DNA of 64,000 nt, taken from NCBI RefSeq assembly GCF_947623445.1, contig NC_135240.1, forward strand, positions 22,816,001-22,880,000, written 5' to 3'. Numbering within the stretch: position 1 is the first letter of the stretch; the number at the start of each line of letters is the position of its first letter. Origin of the DNA: Clavelina lepadiformis. Taxonomy: Eukaryota; Chordata; Ascidiacea; Aplousobranchia; Clavelinidae. Below, piece after piece: positions 1-11,000 of the stretch. Below the pieces are notes generated by a model. The model was given only the letters and a program-made list of their open reading frames with translations, was not told the DNA's origin and ran no database searches. Position numbers and translations under genes: made by a program.

Positions 1-1515
1 AAATGGGCTGCCCTTGAATTTAAAGTGCGCTGGCCTTAGCATTGAAATGGGCTGGGCTCAAAATATAAATGAGCTGGGCTCAAGCCCATTTCTCAGTCAC
101 AAATCTCTCTCCATAATTGGCGCATATCCCCCTATAATGAACTCAATTTGTGGAGACTATAGGCGTTTCCACGTCTTTTTGTTCATTTTTCTTTCCTTTG
201 CGACATCTCATCACTGTCATCGGTTATATTGCTAAAATAACCCCTGCCATACTGTGAATTTTTATAAAATTATGACCAAAGTCAAGAACACAATTGGCTT
301 ATCTTGAAACACGACAAGTTGCTTGTCGTTCTGGTTATTCAGCAGCTTACTTACTTTCCACTTAAAGTTTACTAATGAGCTTACTTTAGACAACGCAAAT
401 GGAGCATTGCAGTTGCTGATACAGAGTTGTTATCTGTTTGATCGAGTTGTAAAAGTAAAATAAGACTATTCATGTAGTGTAGTCTAAAACAGCTGCTGAA
501 AGGAAATACAGTACGTACAAAACTCATTGTGAAGTGAGTACGTGTACATACTCAGTACGTTAAAGTAAGTGGCTAGTGGAAGTGAGTACGGCTACGGTCT
601 CTACCGATTACAAGCTCCGTTGATTAAATAACTTTGAATTATGCCAAGATATATTACTTTGGTCAAGAAAGCATTAAAATTTCGTTGATGTCACTAATGC
701 TGGAGCTGCTTACTATTGAAACGTAGGCTATAGTTATTTTCTAAATGTATTTTGGGCAAATCTCTTTCAGCAGATCGGCGTGAAAATGCCATTCAGAAAA
801 ACGTCAACATCTTAAAACATTTTCAGTGAGTCTGCCTTTTGCTCTCCTAGACACAATTTTGTGCTAACACTATAGCATATTTAGTGAAGGGGCATTAGGC
901 CATACCCCATCACAAACCTAACGCTTTTAAGCCATAGGCCTTTTTACGTTTGCAATCTTTCGTTCATTGTATTTCTTTGTTTGCTAGTACATATTAGTTA
1001 CAACTAACACAGAAAAACGTGTAAGATTAATAGGCAGGTTGACAGTGTTTCAACATTATATGTTATTTCATAATTAATTAATTAATTATAGCCTAATGTA
1101 ATTTACATAATCGATGTGTACGGTCTTACAAGTTGGACATGCCGTCGTCTCAAAAGTGAACCGTATAATCTAACTGCTTTAGGCTATTGTCCAAATAGAT
1201 ATGAAAATACAGTTCGTTTAAGGCCTTTTGCAGGGTATTTGAGGGGTAAATATTTGCGCTTTCTGCATTTTGGGCAAAGTAGACAAGTTCGAGAATTTTA
1301 AAACCAAATTCTAAAAGTTTTTTGGTTCCCCTCAACCCTAAATATGCCACTGCATGCTAACTATAGACATACAAAAAGGTGTTGAAGTCCATAAAGCTAA
1401 ACTTGGTACCTATTTGCACTTATATTACAATTTTTTAAAGAAAGGGCCCCCACCAATGCTGGGCCCCAGGGCACTCCACCATGTAAATGCATAGATAAAT
1501 CAAAATGTGTCTTAC
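1..1515. other. Left-edge noncoding stretch with repeat remnants
   Basis: No exon could be supported here. It lies downstream of the last visible galactosyltransferase exon, so it is probably intron of that gene. About 1320-1480 has the look of a decayed transposon edge: a sequence about the size of a chromosomal-repeat start near 1325, and a GC-rich block at 1443-1480 rich in GGGCCC. I searched by eye for the WGWGGEDDD motif of the galactosyltransferase on the minus strand and did not find it. Confidence 0.4.
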
Positions 1516-3765
1516 CTCTACATCTGTACAACGTTCGATCATCTTCGCTTACTGTGTCAACATCGTGAAAGAAAAAGCATTTGGGATGCAATGTTGTGTC
1601 GTTATGGGCATAAATAAAACCAGTATTCATGAGTTGTCCCTTGTTAAATATTTGATCATCGTCTTGCTCCACCACAAATATACGGTAACGTGCCTGTTGT
1701 CGTTGAAGAATACCGTGGATGTAATAGAGGAAAAACCTATGTTAGATGAAGGTAAACTAAACGTTCAAGTAAGGCCGGTCTCAGAAAAAAGTTACAATAC
1801 CAAAAAGAATTAACCTGTCAATCTTCATTATGGTCTGACAAAAATCTTGGACCAGTGAAATCTTAGACGTTTCTTTTAGTTATGTCAAACCGCACTTATA
1901 ACAATCTATATATTAACAATAAATAATCAAAACCACCTTAAATGTTCCTCTCTATCCCTAAAAGGAATTATAATGGCAAGAGTGTTCTCTGTGCGACAAT
2001 TGCTGGGCCCAGGGTAATATCCACCATTTTCTAGCGTTGGATATGCAGCGGCAATTTCTTCAAACGTGGGTGGCCAATTGGAATCGTTTTTTTCTGCACC
2101 TGTTGCATGCAGTGACAGTAAAGATGCATTTTGTGAAAATATCACTACTGGTGTTCATCATTATTGTATAGAGGAATTACTTCATGCAAGTTTTACATGT
2201 GAACACTCATAATGGCGCTAATTAAATGTTTTAAATGATTCGGACGTTTTAATGTTTCGATACTCTTCCTAGCATAACTATACATCTTTAGGATAATGAT
2301 CTAGACCAAAATTTTTCTCGGGTTACTTATTTGGAGTTCAAATGAATATCTAATTGTTAAATCACTTGCCGCTTGTTGTGACAGTCACAATTTAAAAAAC
2401 ATATATATATACGCTCGTGTTTTACACAAAATTATATAAATTTATATTAAATAGAAAATATTAAATATCATTTAATTTTAAGCAAACGTTTAAAAAGTAA
2501 TATGAAATCAAAAAACTATTGTTTATAAAAAGGAAATGCGTTTTGAAAAACCCAAATTTTATATAAAGCATGGTTGCACCAAATACTTGGCAGTTAATAA
2601 GTAATTGATTTTAGCTGCTAATATGACAAAATTATGGCAATTTTAAAAATGACTAATTCGGTCAGTTTGTTTTTATTAAAATGCTGAGAAATTTTATATT
2701 AAGGCAATTTTATTTATGGACGATTTAACTTTTAAATAGGTTGGTCGACTAAAGAACTTATTAACTGGATAATACCAGCCGATTACGAAACTCATATTAT
2801 TTATTTGCTGGAGAAAACTCCCGAGGGGTCGTGCATGACCAATATACACCGACAAAATATCAAAGATTTGTTTGATTTGATTTACACGGACATTGATTTG
2901 TGTGGTTAAACCGTAAGTTTACCGGGTAACCAAAGTAAATATAATAGAAACGAGAGAAGTCATGCGTAGATCAACATTGTGGGCAGAAGAATAATTTCGG
3001 TTTGGAGATAAAGCCAACCAGTAAACCGTTAAACCATATGTTCCATTAAGGATGTTGCCCATAGAATAGCTCTATTGTGTTGGGTTTTAGTAGTATAGGT
3101 ATCGAATTTCTTTGAACACACATCTCCATCAATAATACGTTATATAGAAACAATGAAGAAAGTAACCCTATTCCAGCCTACGCTTTCCATTACATAATAC
3201 ATGAAGACAGTGCGGTGCTGACAATCATTGAATGAAACGTTCAATAAAGCGGTCGAAAGTATAAACGTTTTACTGAGTAGCTGTATTTACAGAAATAGTA
3301 ATAATTTATCAGTCCTGAAAAAATACTACCACTGGCAAGTTACGCGAAGCTTTTCAGTTACGATACAAGTCTTTAATTTATAACTTTTGAAATTGGTTAT
3401 AAGTTATATACACCGGTAGATATATAGGTTATAGGCTATAGCTGTTGTACAAATTACCTTCAAAATTGACTCCAACTGGACCTTTTAACAAAGGTGATTC
3501 ATCTGGACATGGAATATCAGCTGTCCTCGAAGCGGACGTTGTATGTTCGAAGGAAATGGAAGTCGAATTTAAATCCACATCATGGATATTTCTATCAGCA
3601 TAACTCTCTGATTCCACTTGGTCAGAAAACGTCTGAGTCTTGTCATTTGTAACATTGTATTTGATGCTTTTTTTGAAAGATAAATTCTTCTTTACATATA
3701 TCTCTATGGTGACAAAATTCATCCCGAGATAGAAAGTCGCTAACAACAATACAGCAACTACACAT
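1516..3765 (-). CDS. Beta-1,4-galactosyltransferase family protein, 5' exons only (partial)
   Basis: Three exons on the minus strand: 3765-3458 (start ATG at 3765, phase 1 end), 2147-1937 and 1736-1516; phases agree at both junctions. The protein begins with a short N-terminus and hydrophobic stretch (MCVVAVLLLATFYLGMNFV), a type II signal anchor for the Golgi. A stem follows, then the family hallmarks CPDESPLLKGPVGV, LAIIIPFRDREEHLR, FFLYYIHGILQRQQARYRIF and FIYAHNDTTLHPKCFFFHDVD. The last contains the DVD motif that binds Mn and UDP-galactose in this family. A TAG in frame upstream of 3765 supports this start. The remaining C-terminal exons (FGGVSAL and WGWGGEDDD region) are not visible and should lie beyond the left edge. 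The subtype (B4GALT1-6) cannot be decided from these exons. Confidence 0.9.
2148..3457 (-). other. Intron 1 of the galactosyltransferase gene
   Basis: A 1.3-kb AT-rich intron between the signal-anchor exon and the first catalytic exon. I see no ORF with family resemblance and no clear element termini. Confidence 0.7.
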
Positions 3766-6041
3766 TGTTTTCGATAAAAAACGCGTCCTAGGTTTTTCTT
3801 TCTATATTCAGTTTCTCATAAAAGTGCAAAAATTCAAATTGACTAAATCAATTCAAAAGCACAGGCCTACGCTTCTAAAGCGTTTACAGCGTTTAATGTA
3901 TATCTGAAACTCCTTCGTTAAAGTCACGCTGACGTAGACAAATTTTACAATTCGATCACTACTTCACTGCTTCACTGCATTCTTGGATTATTATTTATTT
4001 TCTGGGCGCCCGAAGGACGTATTACTGTTCAAATATTTCTTGCTATGTAATACAATGAAATTCATGTACTATGCATGAATACAGTGAAAGATTGTTAAAC
4101 GTTTTACAATTGATGGGCTTTTTAGTCATGTTTTCAGTCATGAACATGTTTTGTAGGTTATACAAGGCTATAGTCTGGCAATATAATCTCTCCAAATTCA
4201 GACGATGCTTTAATGTCTTGACATACATTTTGGTGACTGAAAGCACTTTGGTAGCTTCGCCTACAGTTTGGCTGGTATGCTGAAAAGTCGTTCTACTTAG
4301 TTAAAATTTGCTGACTTGTTGAGTAATCCAAAAGAGTGCAATGTGGAAACTAGTTTTAAAAATAAACCTAATGGCATAACAATCACATCGTATTGACAAA
4401 AAACAGTACAAATACCTTCCTTATACCTATATTTGTTATATGTATTTTTAAATGTATACGTGACCATACACGATTTTACTGTTATAGGTGAAAACCATAG
4501 GTGTGATTGTTATGCGTGTATTTTAAAGAATTGAAATACGTTCCATACGAAATATTTTAAAGAATTGGGAATACCTCACGTTTTCTAAAAGCTTTATAAC
4601 TCGCTTGCTATTAGCTTACTAGTGTTTCGATTTATTTAATTGACAGAAATAGCTTTGGTTGAAATGTTTTGCTTTTGAAATAGATTCCTAAACGTTCTTT
4701 CTTCAATCCCAGTGAAAGAAGCGTGATCGTAACTCTGTCGCTGTCTATAGACTTAACGTCTCGTCATTGCTATCTTTGACGCCTTTTTTACAAACCTCAT
4801 AAAAAACTTATAATTGCCAAAATTGGCTAGATATCTTAAGTTGGGCAAATGCTTGTAAAAAATTATAATCAAACAAAGCGTATGTACTGAAGAATGACCT
4901 GGCAATTTATTGACCAACGTGGAGCATAGTAATTTTTAAGAAACAAACTGAGCTCTGTAGCTCTTTTAGTAATATTGCTATGAGCCATCGAATCTTGCGG
5001 CCTCTAAAACAGGTTCAATGGCAATAGAGCTAACTTGATTTTGTTTATTTCAAGGCTTTCACTAACTCGAAGCAACTTCACTGGTACCGACAAATATTTT
5101 ATTAAAATGCATGTAAACAACTATCACTCAAAGCTTTTTTTAACTTTGATTAGATTTTTGTTTGAATTAGAATCACGCCGATTTAATCGTAAATTACCGA
5201 TAATTACCATTATCGGTTATTTTGCCGTTATCAAACATTTCCTTGAGAAAAGTTTTACGAAGCAAAGTATAATGTAAGTTATTTAATCATAGTTACAGAA
5301 AATTTTATTTAAAAAGTCCCAATTAAAGAACGGGTTTTATTCCTAAAACCTTCGCTTGCGTTGCCTATAGATTATATTATACACTAAAAAGTCTACGCAT
5401 ATAACATAGGCTACTTGTGATCGCTGTCAACAGCGCACTCAAAACAGGAAATAACTAAAACTGAATTAGACAATACCGAAATAACCAGAATGAAGTTGAC
5501 CAAATTGGAAAACACTAATTTATGATGATTTATTGTAGGCGACAAAATTAGATAATTTCGTTTTCGAAAATGTTGTTTTACAACTTCAGTTAAAATTTTT
5601 CTGTTTCCAAAGTTCTGTTCTGATTATTACAATTTTGGTTAATTCTGTTTTAGTATATTTTTGCGCAAGAATTTCACAGCTCCCGGTTTTATTGTAATTT
5701 ATCAATTTTTCTGGGAAGAACAACGACACGAAAAACGGCAAATCTTTGGATTGTAGACCTATGGTTTCTTCGAGTGCTAACATGATTCAAGCATTAATTT
5801 CATAAAATCAAAATTGAAATTTTTTTCATTAAAACTTAGTTTTATCAAAAAAAGTTTTTATCTTAACAGCGTCAGAAAATTAAACTAGCCCATACCGACC
5901 CTCTCGCCATTCTTTGACCCTTTGCGCTGCCAAAAAGGAGATCCAAAATCTTTGATTTCATGTAAAAAATTATGCAATGATGTATGGTGAAACAATCACA
6001 ATTGAAACCGACAAATACTGGGAGGAACGTCGATAACGGCA
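3766..6041. other. Intergenic region, no gene seen
   Basis: AT-rich sequence upstream of the galactosyltransferase start. It holds the short inverted-repeat element at 4374-4515. The small open frames here have no recognisable domain and are not treated as genes. Confidence 0.5.
4374..4515. repeat. Possible 142-bp miniature inverted-repeat element
   Basis: A perfect 14-bp inverted repeat bounds this segment: GCATAACAATCACA at 4374-4387 and its reverse complement at 4502-4515. The interior is AT-rich and noncoding. No convincing target-site duplication is visible, so it may be a MITE with decayed flanks or a chance inverted repeat. Confidence 0.35.
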
Positions 6042-6562
6042 TAGGTGGGCAGTACCGCTGTACTATAGTACCGAATTACTGTACCGCGGAACTTTCTCAG
6101 TACCGATACCGTTACCGCCAGTATTTTTGAAAAAAAGTACTGAATCTCTGTACCGAACTATTTTTTTCAATAAATTTCAGTCGGTCCTAGTACTCAGTAC
6201 TTTTCATGTGATTATTTCAAAATTTTAACAAATATGTTTTTAAAAATACATGTTAATTAATCCTTAATACTGTATTTAGCATTTGTTGATCTTTTTTGAT
6301 CTAGAAATGTCAAGTAAATTGCAAACGATTTTCGTCACATATGTTTTGACCTGGAGTAACCTTTACTTGGGGCATAATAGCGGCAACCATTGCATTTGCA
6401 GGCTTGCAGCAGCATCTTTTGCACAAAAAGTACCGGTACCTAATACAGACAACTTACCAAATTCATTTTTAAAAATACCACCAAATACCGGAACCGTCGG
6501 TACTTTTTGCCAAGTACCGGTACGGTTACTGACGGTACTTTCAAAGTGTCTACTGCCTACCT
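6042..6562. mobile_element. Nonautonomous DNA transposon with TIRs rich in GTACCG
   Basis: The left end begins TAGGTGGGCAGTACCG and the right end closes CTACTGCCTACCT, whose reverse complement is AGGTAGGCAGTAG, giving imperfect terminal inverted repeats. Both subterminal regions repeat GTACCG-type words and the middle is noncoding. The end sequence resembles hAT-type MITEs. I could not find a matching 8-bp duplication, so superfamily and exact limits are tentative. Confidence 0.5.
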
Positions 6563-7034
6563 CTGGATATAGGTCTTTGTACATCGGAACATCAGCATAA
6601 TTCCACCACCCACGGGATAGGCCTGTAGGGTAATATTAACACGTTAAAAATGTCGACAGTTCTAAAGTTTTCCAATGATTTTGAAACTTTGCGCAATAAT
6701 ATAGAATAAATTTGAAGAAAGTGTATAAAATTTTAAGTTAAGATTCTTTTTCCGAATTTTGGATTTTACTGGCGTTGAGAGGAAAGTACTTAAGGTAAAT
6801 CACCGAATAGATTACCTTGTAAACACCATTACAGATGAAATATTTAGAAGTGAAAGTCAGTTTTGACATTTTCAGCAAAGACTGCAAAATAATTTTTGAA
6901 GTTTGACAATTTTCTAGCCGTTTCCCATCGCCAGTAGCATGTGGTCTGTTCTGGTTTTATATTACACATGGGACTTCCCGTAAGTAAAAATCATAAGAAA
7001 ATCAAGACTGAGACATGATGAACGATCTAATCTA
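6563..7034. other. Intergenic, no feature seen
   Basis: AT-rich sequence between the GTACCG-type MITE and the large KDZ-like element. It ends with the left copy of that element's target-site duplication (CTAATCTA, 7027-7034). Confidence 0.5.
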
Positions 7035-7066
7035 GAGGCGGGGAAGTGATCCATTTATGACCTGCA

Positions 7067-7095
7067 AGCCAGGCTTCTAATTCAGAAGCCTGGCT
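7067..7095. repeat. Subterminal hairpin, left arm
   Basis: A perfect 12-bp palindromic pair, AGCCAGGCTTCT and AGAAGCCTGGCT, separated by 5 bases. It sits just inside the element end where the tandem array begins. The mirror copy is in the right arm near 15423-15450. Confidence 0.8.
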
Positions 7096-7717
7096 CGAGA
7101 TTACAGAGGTCATGGGTTCTGTAGATTGAAGCCTGGCTCGAGATTACAGAGGTCATGGGTTCTGTAGATTGAAGTTACAGAGGTCATGGGTTCTGTAGAT
7201 TGAAGCCTGGGTCGAGATTACAGAGGTCATGGCTCGTATAAAATGAAGCCTGGGTCGGGATTACAGAGGTCATGGGTTCTGTAGTTGAAGCCTGGGTCGG
7301 GATTACAGAAGTCGTGGGTTCTGTAGATTGAAGCTACAGAAGTCATGGGTTCTGTAGATTGAAGCCTGGGTCGGGATTACAGAAGTCGTGGGTTCTGTAG
7401 ATTGAAGCCTGGGTCGGGATTACAGAGGTCATGGCTCGTATAAAATGAAGCCTGGGTCGGGATTACAGAAGTCGTGGGTTCTGTAGATTGAAGCCTGGGT
7501 CGGGATTACAGAAGTCATGGGTTCTGTAGATTGAAGCCTGGGTCGGGATTACAGAAGTCGTGGGTTCTGTAGATTGAAGCCTGGGTCGGGATTACAGAGG
7601 TCATGGGTTCTGTAGATTGAAGCCTGGGTCGGGATTACAGAGGTCATGGGCTCTGTAGATTGAAGCCTGGGTCGAGATTACAGAGGTCATGGGTTCTGTA
7701 GATTGAAGCCTGGGTCG
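7096..7717. repeat. Tandem array of ~43-bp units, left arm
   Basis: About 15 copies of a unit reading roughly gattacagaggtcatgggt, then tctgtagattgaagcctggg plus tcg. Unit variants exist: one has a Cys-to-Thr-like swap to ctcgtataaaatgaag, one is shortened by loss of about 17 bases, and one lacks a single base (tagttgaag). The units have no unique spacers, so this is a minisatellite, not a CRISPR. Confidence 0.95.
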
Positions 7718-8096
7718 ATATCAGAAAAGGGTAAATAGGTTGAATCAGAAGGCAGGAAGGTTAGCCCAGTCGAGCTCTTTTGCTTTTTTTTAGAACTAGG
7801 CTAGCAGAATGCGGAAGCTGATTAATGTTAAAGAAATTACTGTGTCAGTGTGTAGGCCTATTGAATTATTTTAAGTCATGTGTTTTGACTGCATTGAAAG
7901 TTAGGCTAGGCCTGTATCAGGTTAAATTTATTATTAAGCAATCGTAAAAAGGAATATTATAGGTTGTAGCTTATAGTAGTCTACCAGTACATACTGGTAA
8001 AGTAAAGTATAGTAGTCTACCAGTACATACCAGTACATAAATAAACAAATATTTATCATAAAATTCAAAACTATTAAACAATCCGATTTTAAATAG

Positions 8097-11000
8097 ATGG
8101 AGTTAAAAGAGAATTTCTCTTCAGTGTTTTGGGGCAAGAAAGAAGAGATTTTTGAAAAAATTGAAAGCTCACATGGAAAAAATTGTTTTTTATGCAATCT
8201 AGAAATATATGAAAATTTTCATTCTTCCAATGAGAACATTTCGAATCATTTTCTAAAAAAGCATTTCAAATTCGCGGTGGAATTTGAAGTAAAAGGTAGA
8301 AAGGGTAAGTGTTCAAGTATTACTAAATTTCAAATTGTGTTGATAATGTTAAGTTGGGCATTGTTAGATTATAAAATTATATGTTTGTATTTGTTAAGGT
8401 TTTTCTCTTCCTTGCCGCAAGCAAGAATGCCTAGACAGAAAAAGTGAAACTGAGGCTCGACGGAGTCATTTTCACTGCCCTTTTTGTACTCATGTCTTTG
8501 GTCGGAGTACACCTCTAAAACACCACCTCGTTACAAAAAATGGTAAGTTAATTGCTTTGCACTCACTTAGTATCTAGTCTTTGTATAAACATATTTTTGT
8601 TTATGAAGATTTATGAATACTAATTATGGCCTGATAGCTTTTTGCATTTAGTCATTTTTAAACTTCATTATCTGGTCTACCAAATACTGCTCAGTTTTAA
8701 TGGATGTACTGTAACTCGGACTCTGGAAATGATTCTAAAATGTCAATATAACCAATGCTGATATTTTCCTATTTTACTGCACTTATACCTTGTGCAGTAT
8801 ATATAGCTGCCTGGTCAGTACTGATAGTTTTTATGTGGTCATGCTGTAAGACAGGCATGCACAACATACGGCCCGCGGGCCGCATGCGGCCCGCGAAACC
8901 TTTTCGTGCGGCCCACGAGATATTCCGTGATTTCGCTCATTCAGGCATTTTCTCCACGGTTCCAGTTACATAATCAACGAATCCGATGCTTTACCGCCGA
9001 TAAGCGTTAAAAACAACTACATACTGTAGTGCGAGAGGCAAACGTCTCTTGACAGTAACCATCTTCTCAATAATATCTCTTATTCGACGGTTAATCGGTC
9101 ACATTATATAAAGTAGGCTACACGTTAGTTACAACAATGTTAGCACGCGGCCCGCGAAACTTTTTTCCCCTAAAACGGCCCGTGTACTGTTTTGAGTTGT
9201 GCATGCCTGCTGTAAGAGCTATTTTTATACCAGGGGAATGTGGATCAATAAAGTCGTCCAGCGACTGCCATCAAACAACAAACAACAAACAACTGCCATC
9301 TACATCAACAGGTACATAAATGTTTTTGGCTAATTATGTTGTAGTATAAACATAACTTTTCAGTTTTGTAACTGCTGAATAGATAGATTATAGTAATAGC
9401 TGGGGCAAGGGTGGGTAGCTATTTTCTGTTCAACGTCATCTGATAAATATTTAGCATTAGTTGTGAAACACTGCAAAGCCAGTAAATTATGCAGAATGCA
9501 TGCATACTGAAATTATCAACATCCTCAAATACAGTATGTTATAACATGAATTAAATTCTCACACAAGTGTATAGAGAGACAGAGAAAATTCATTTCACCA
9601 AACACTGCACAAAATTTATACACAATTGAAAAGACGTTATATTTTTTCTGTACAAAGACTTAAATATTAATGAGCCTGGTGTCTTTTTACAGATAGAATT
9701 TGTAACCAGGAAGTTCACAGAAAAGGTTTTATGTGTAAAATTTGCAGCCAATGTTTTTCAAGCACGATAGCCTTACGTAGACATGGGGAAAAGAAACATG
9801 ATGTTCTTCAAAGTATGCTGCCATGTGTGACAATTGATGCTGTTAATGGAATATTTATGGTTGCAATATCTAGCAAGGGACCTTTGGCTCCAATACATGT
9901 TAAGAAGAATGTTTTGCAGAGCGCATCTGTTTGCACTAATGAAGAGTGTATGTATCTCATAAAACATTTATCAATCATGAATCCGGGCTATGAATGTCAA
10001 CATTTATTGGCAGTTCAATATTCCCAGATTGCTGAAACAGTCTTTTTACAACAATTTTATCTGAATGAGTTGAGAAGATTGAATTCAATATCGGATAATT
10101 CCTGTCAGAAATGCCTGCAGCTTCAGGAAGCCAGCTTACAGGCACATGTCCCTTTACTGGTTTATGTGGATTTTGAATCACTAGGCTATAGCGGTAGAAT
10201 GAAATATTTCTCAGTGTTATGTGAAGAAGAAAGTTACTTTTCACCACTGTGCAGAGTGAGAGTAACATTTGATTATGATAAAAGCCAGTTTTTTTGTCAG
10301 TGCCCGATAGCAAAAGGTGATAATGTGTTCTGTGTTCACCAAAACATAGCAAAATGGTATATGTGTCAGTATCAACGGGAATGGTTGGAGGCAAGTGAGC
10401 CAGTGAGGTATTATGAATGCTGCTTGAAGATCAAAAGCTATTTTTAATATTACTTTAATTTCACTTGTTATTTTTTTTTTATATTATTTTATCCTGTCTT
10501 TGTTTTCTCTTTTTTCTTTTATAAAACCTTAATATGATGCTTAATAATTACTGGATCAACATTTTCATGAGTATATACTTTCGAGGGATGTGACAAATTG
10601 AAAAAGATTTGGATAAATTAGAATATGGGTAATATAGTTACATGTTTGTGTGAATACAAATCAAATCTGCAAATGGTAACTTTGATCAAGTCCCTTGTCG
10701 AGCAACATGGTACTGTTCAGTGTTTCTTATATACTTGTAATACTTTGTTTTGCTTTCCAAAGACGCAATACTCTGTTACCTTTTGATGAAGCCATGATGG
10801 CTTACTTTCTGGAAGAAAAACGCATACCAACAAATTTACCTCACTATATCCTTGATGATGCTGCTCCACCAAAGCTCCTAATGCCCAGTGAAAAAAACTG
10901 TCCCATTTGCAAGGGTGTTGCATTTACTGAAAAATCAAAAAAGGTTACCGTGTATGGAATGGGAAGGCTATGGCACGGTACGAGCTTTTTTTTAGAGAAA

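Noticed and set aside
7096-7717. Possible CRISPR array
   Set aside because: Units are contiguous 43-bp tandem repeats with no unique spacers, in animal DNA, and mirrored at 14.3-15.4 kb; this is a minisatellite within transposon arms.
9773-10394. Minus-strand ORFs of 64 and 139 codons
   Set aside because: They are antisense to the large third exon of the transposon gene, which has C2H2 and SWIM motifs on the plus strand.
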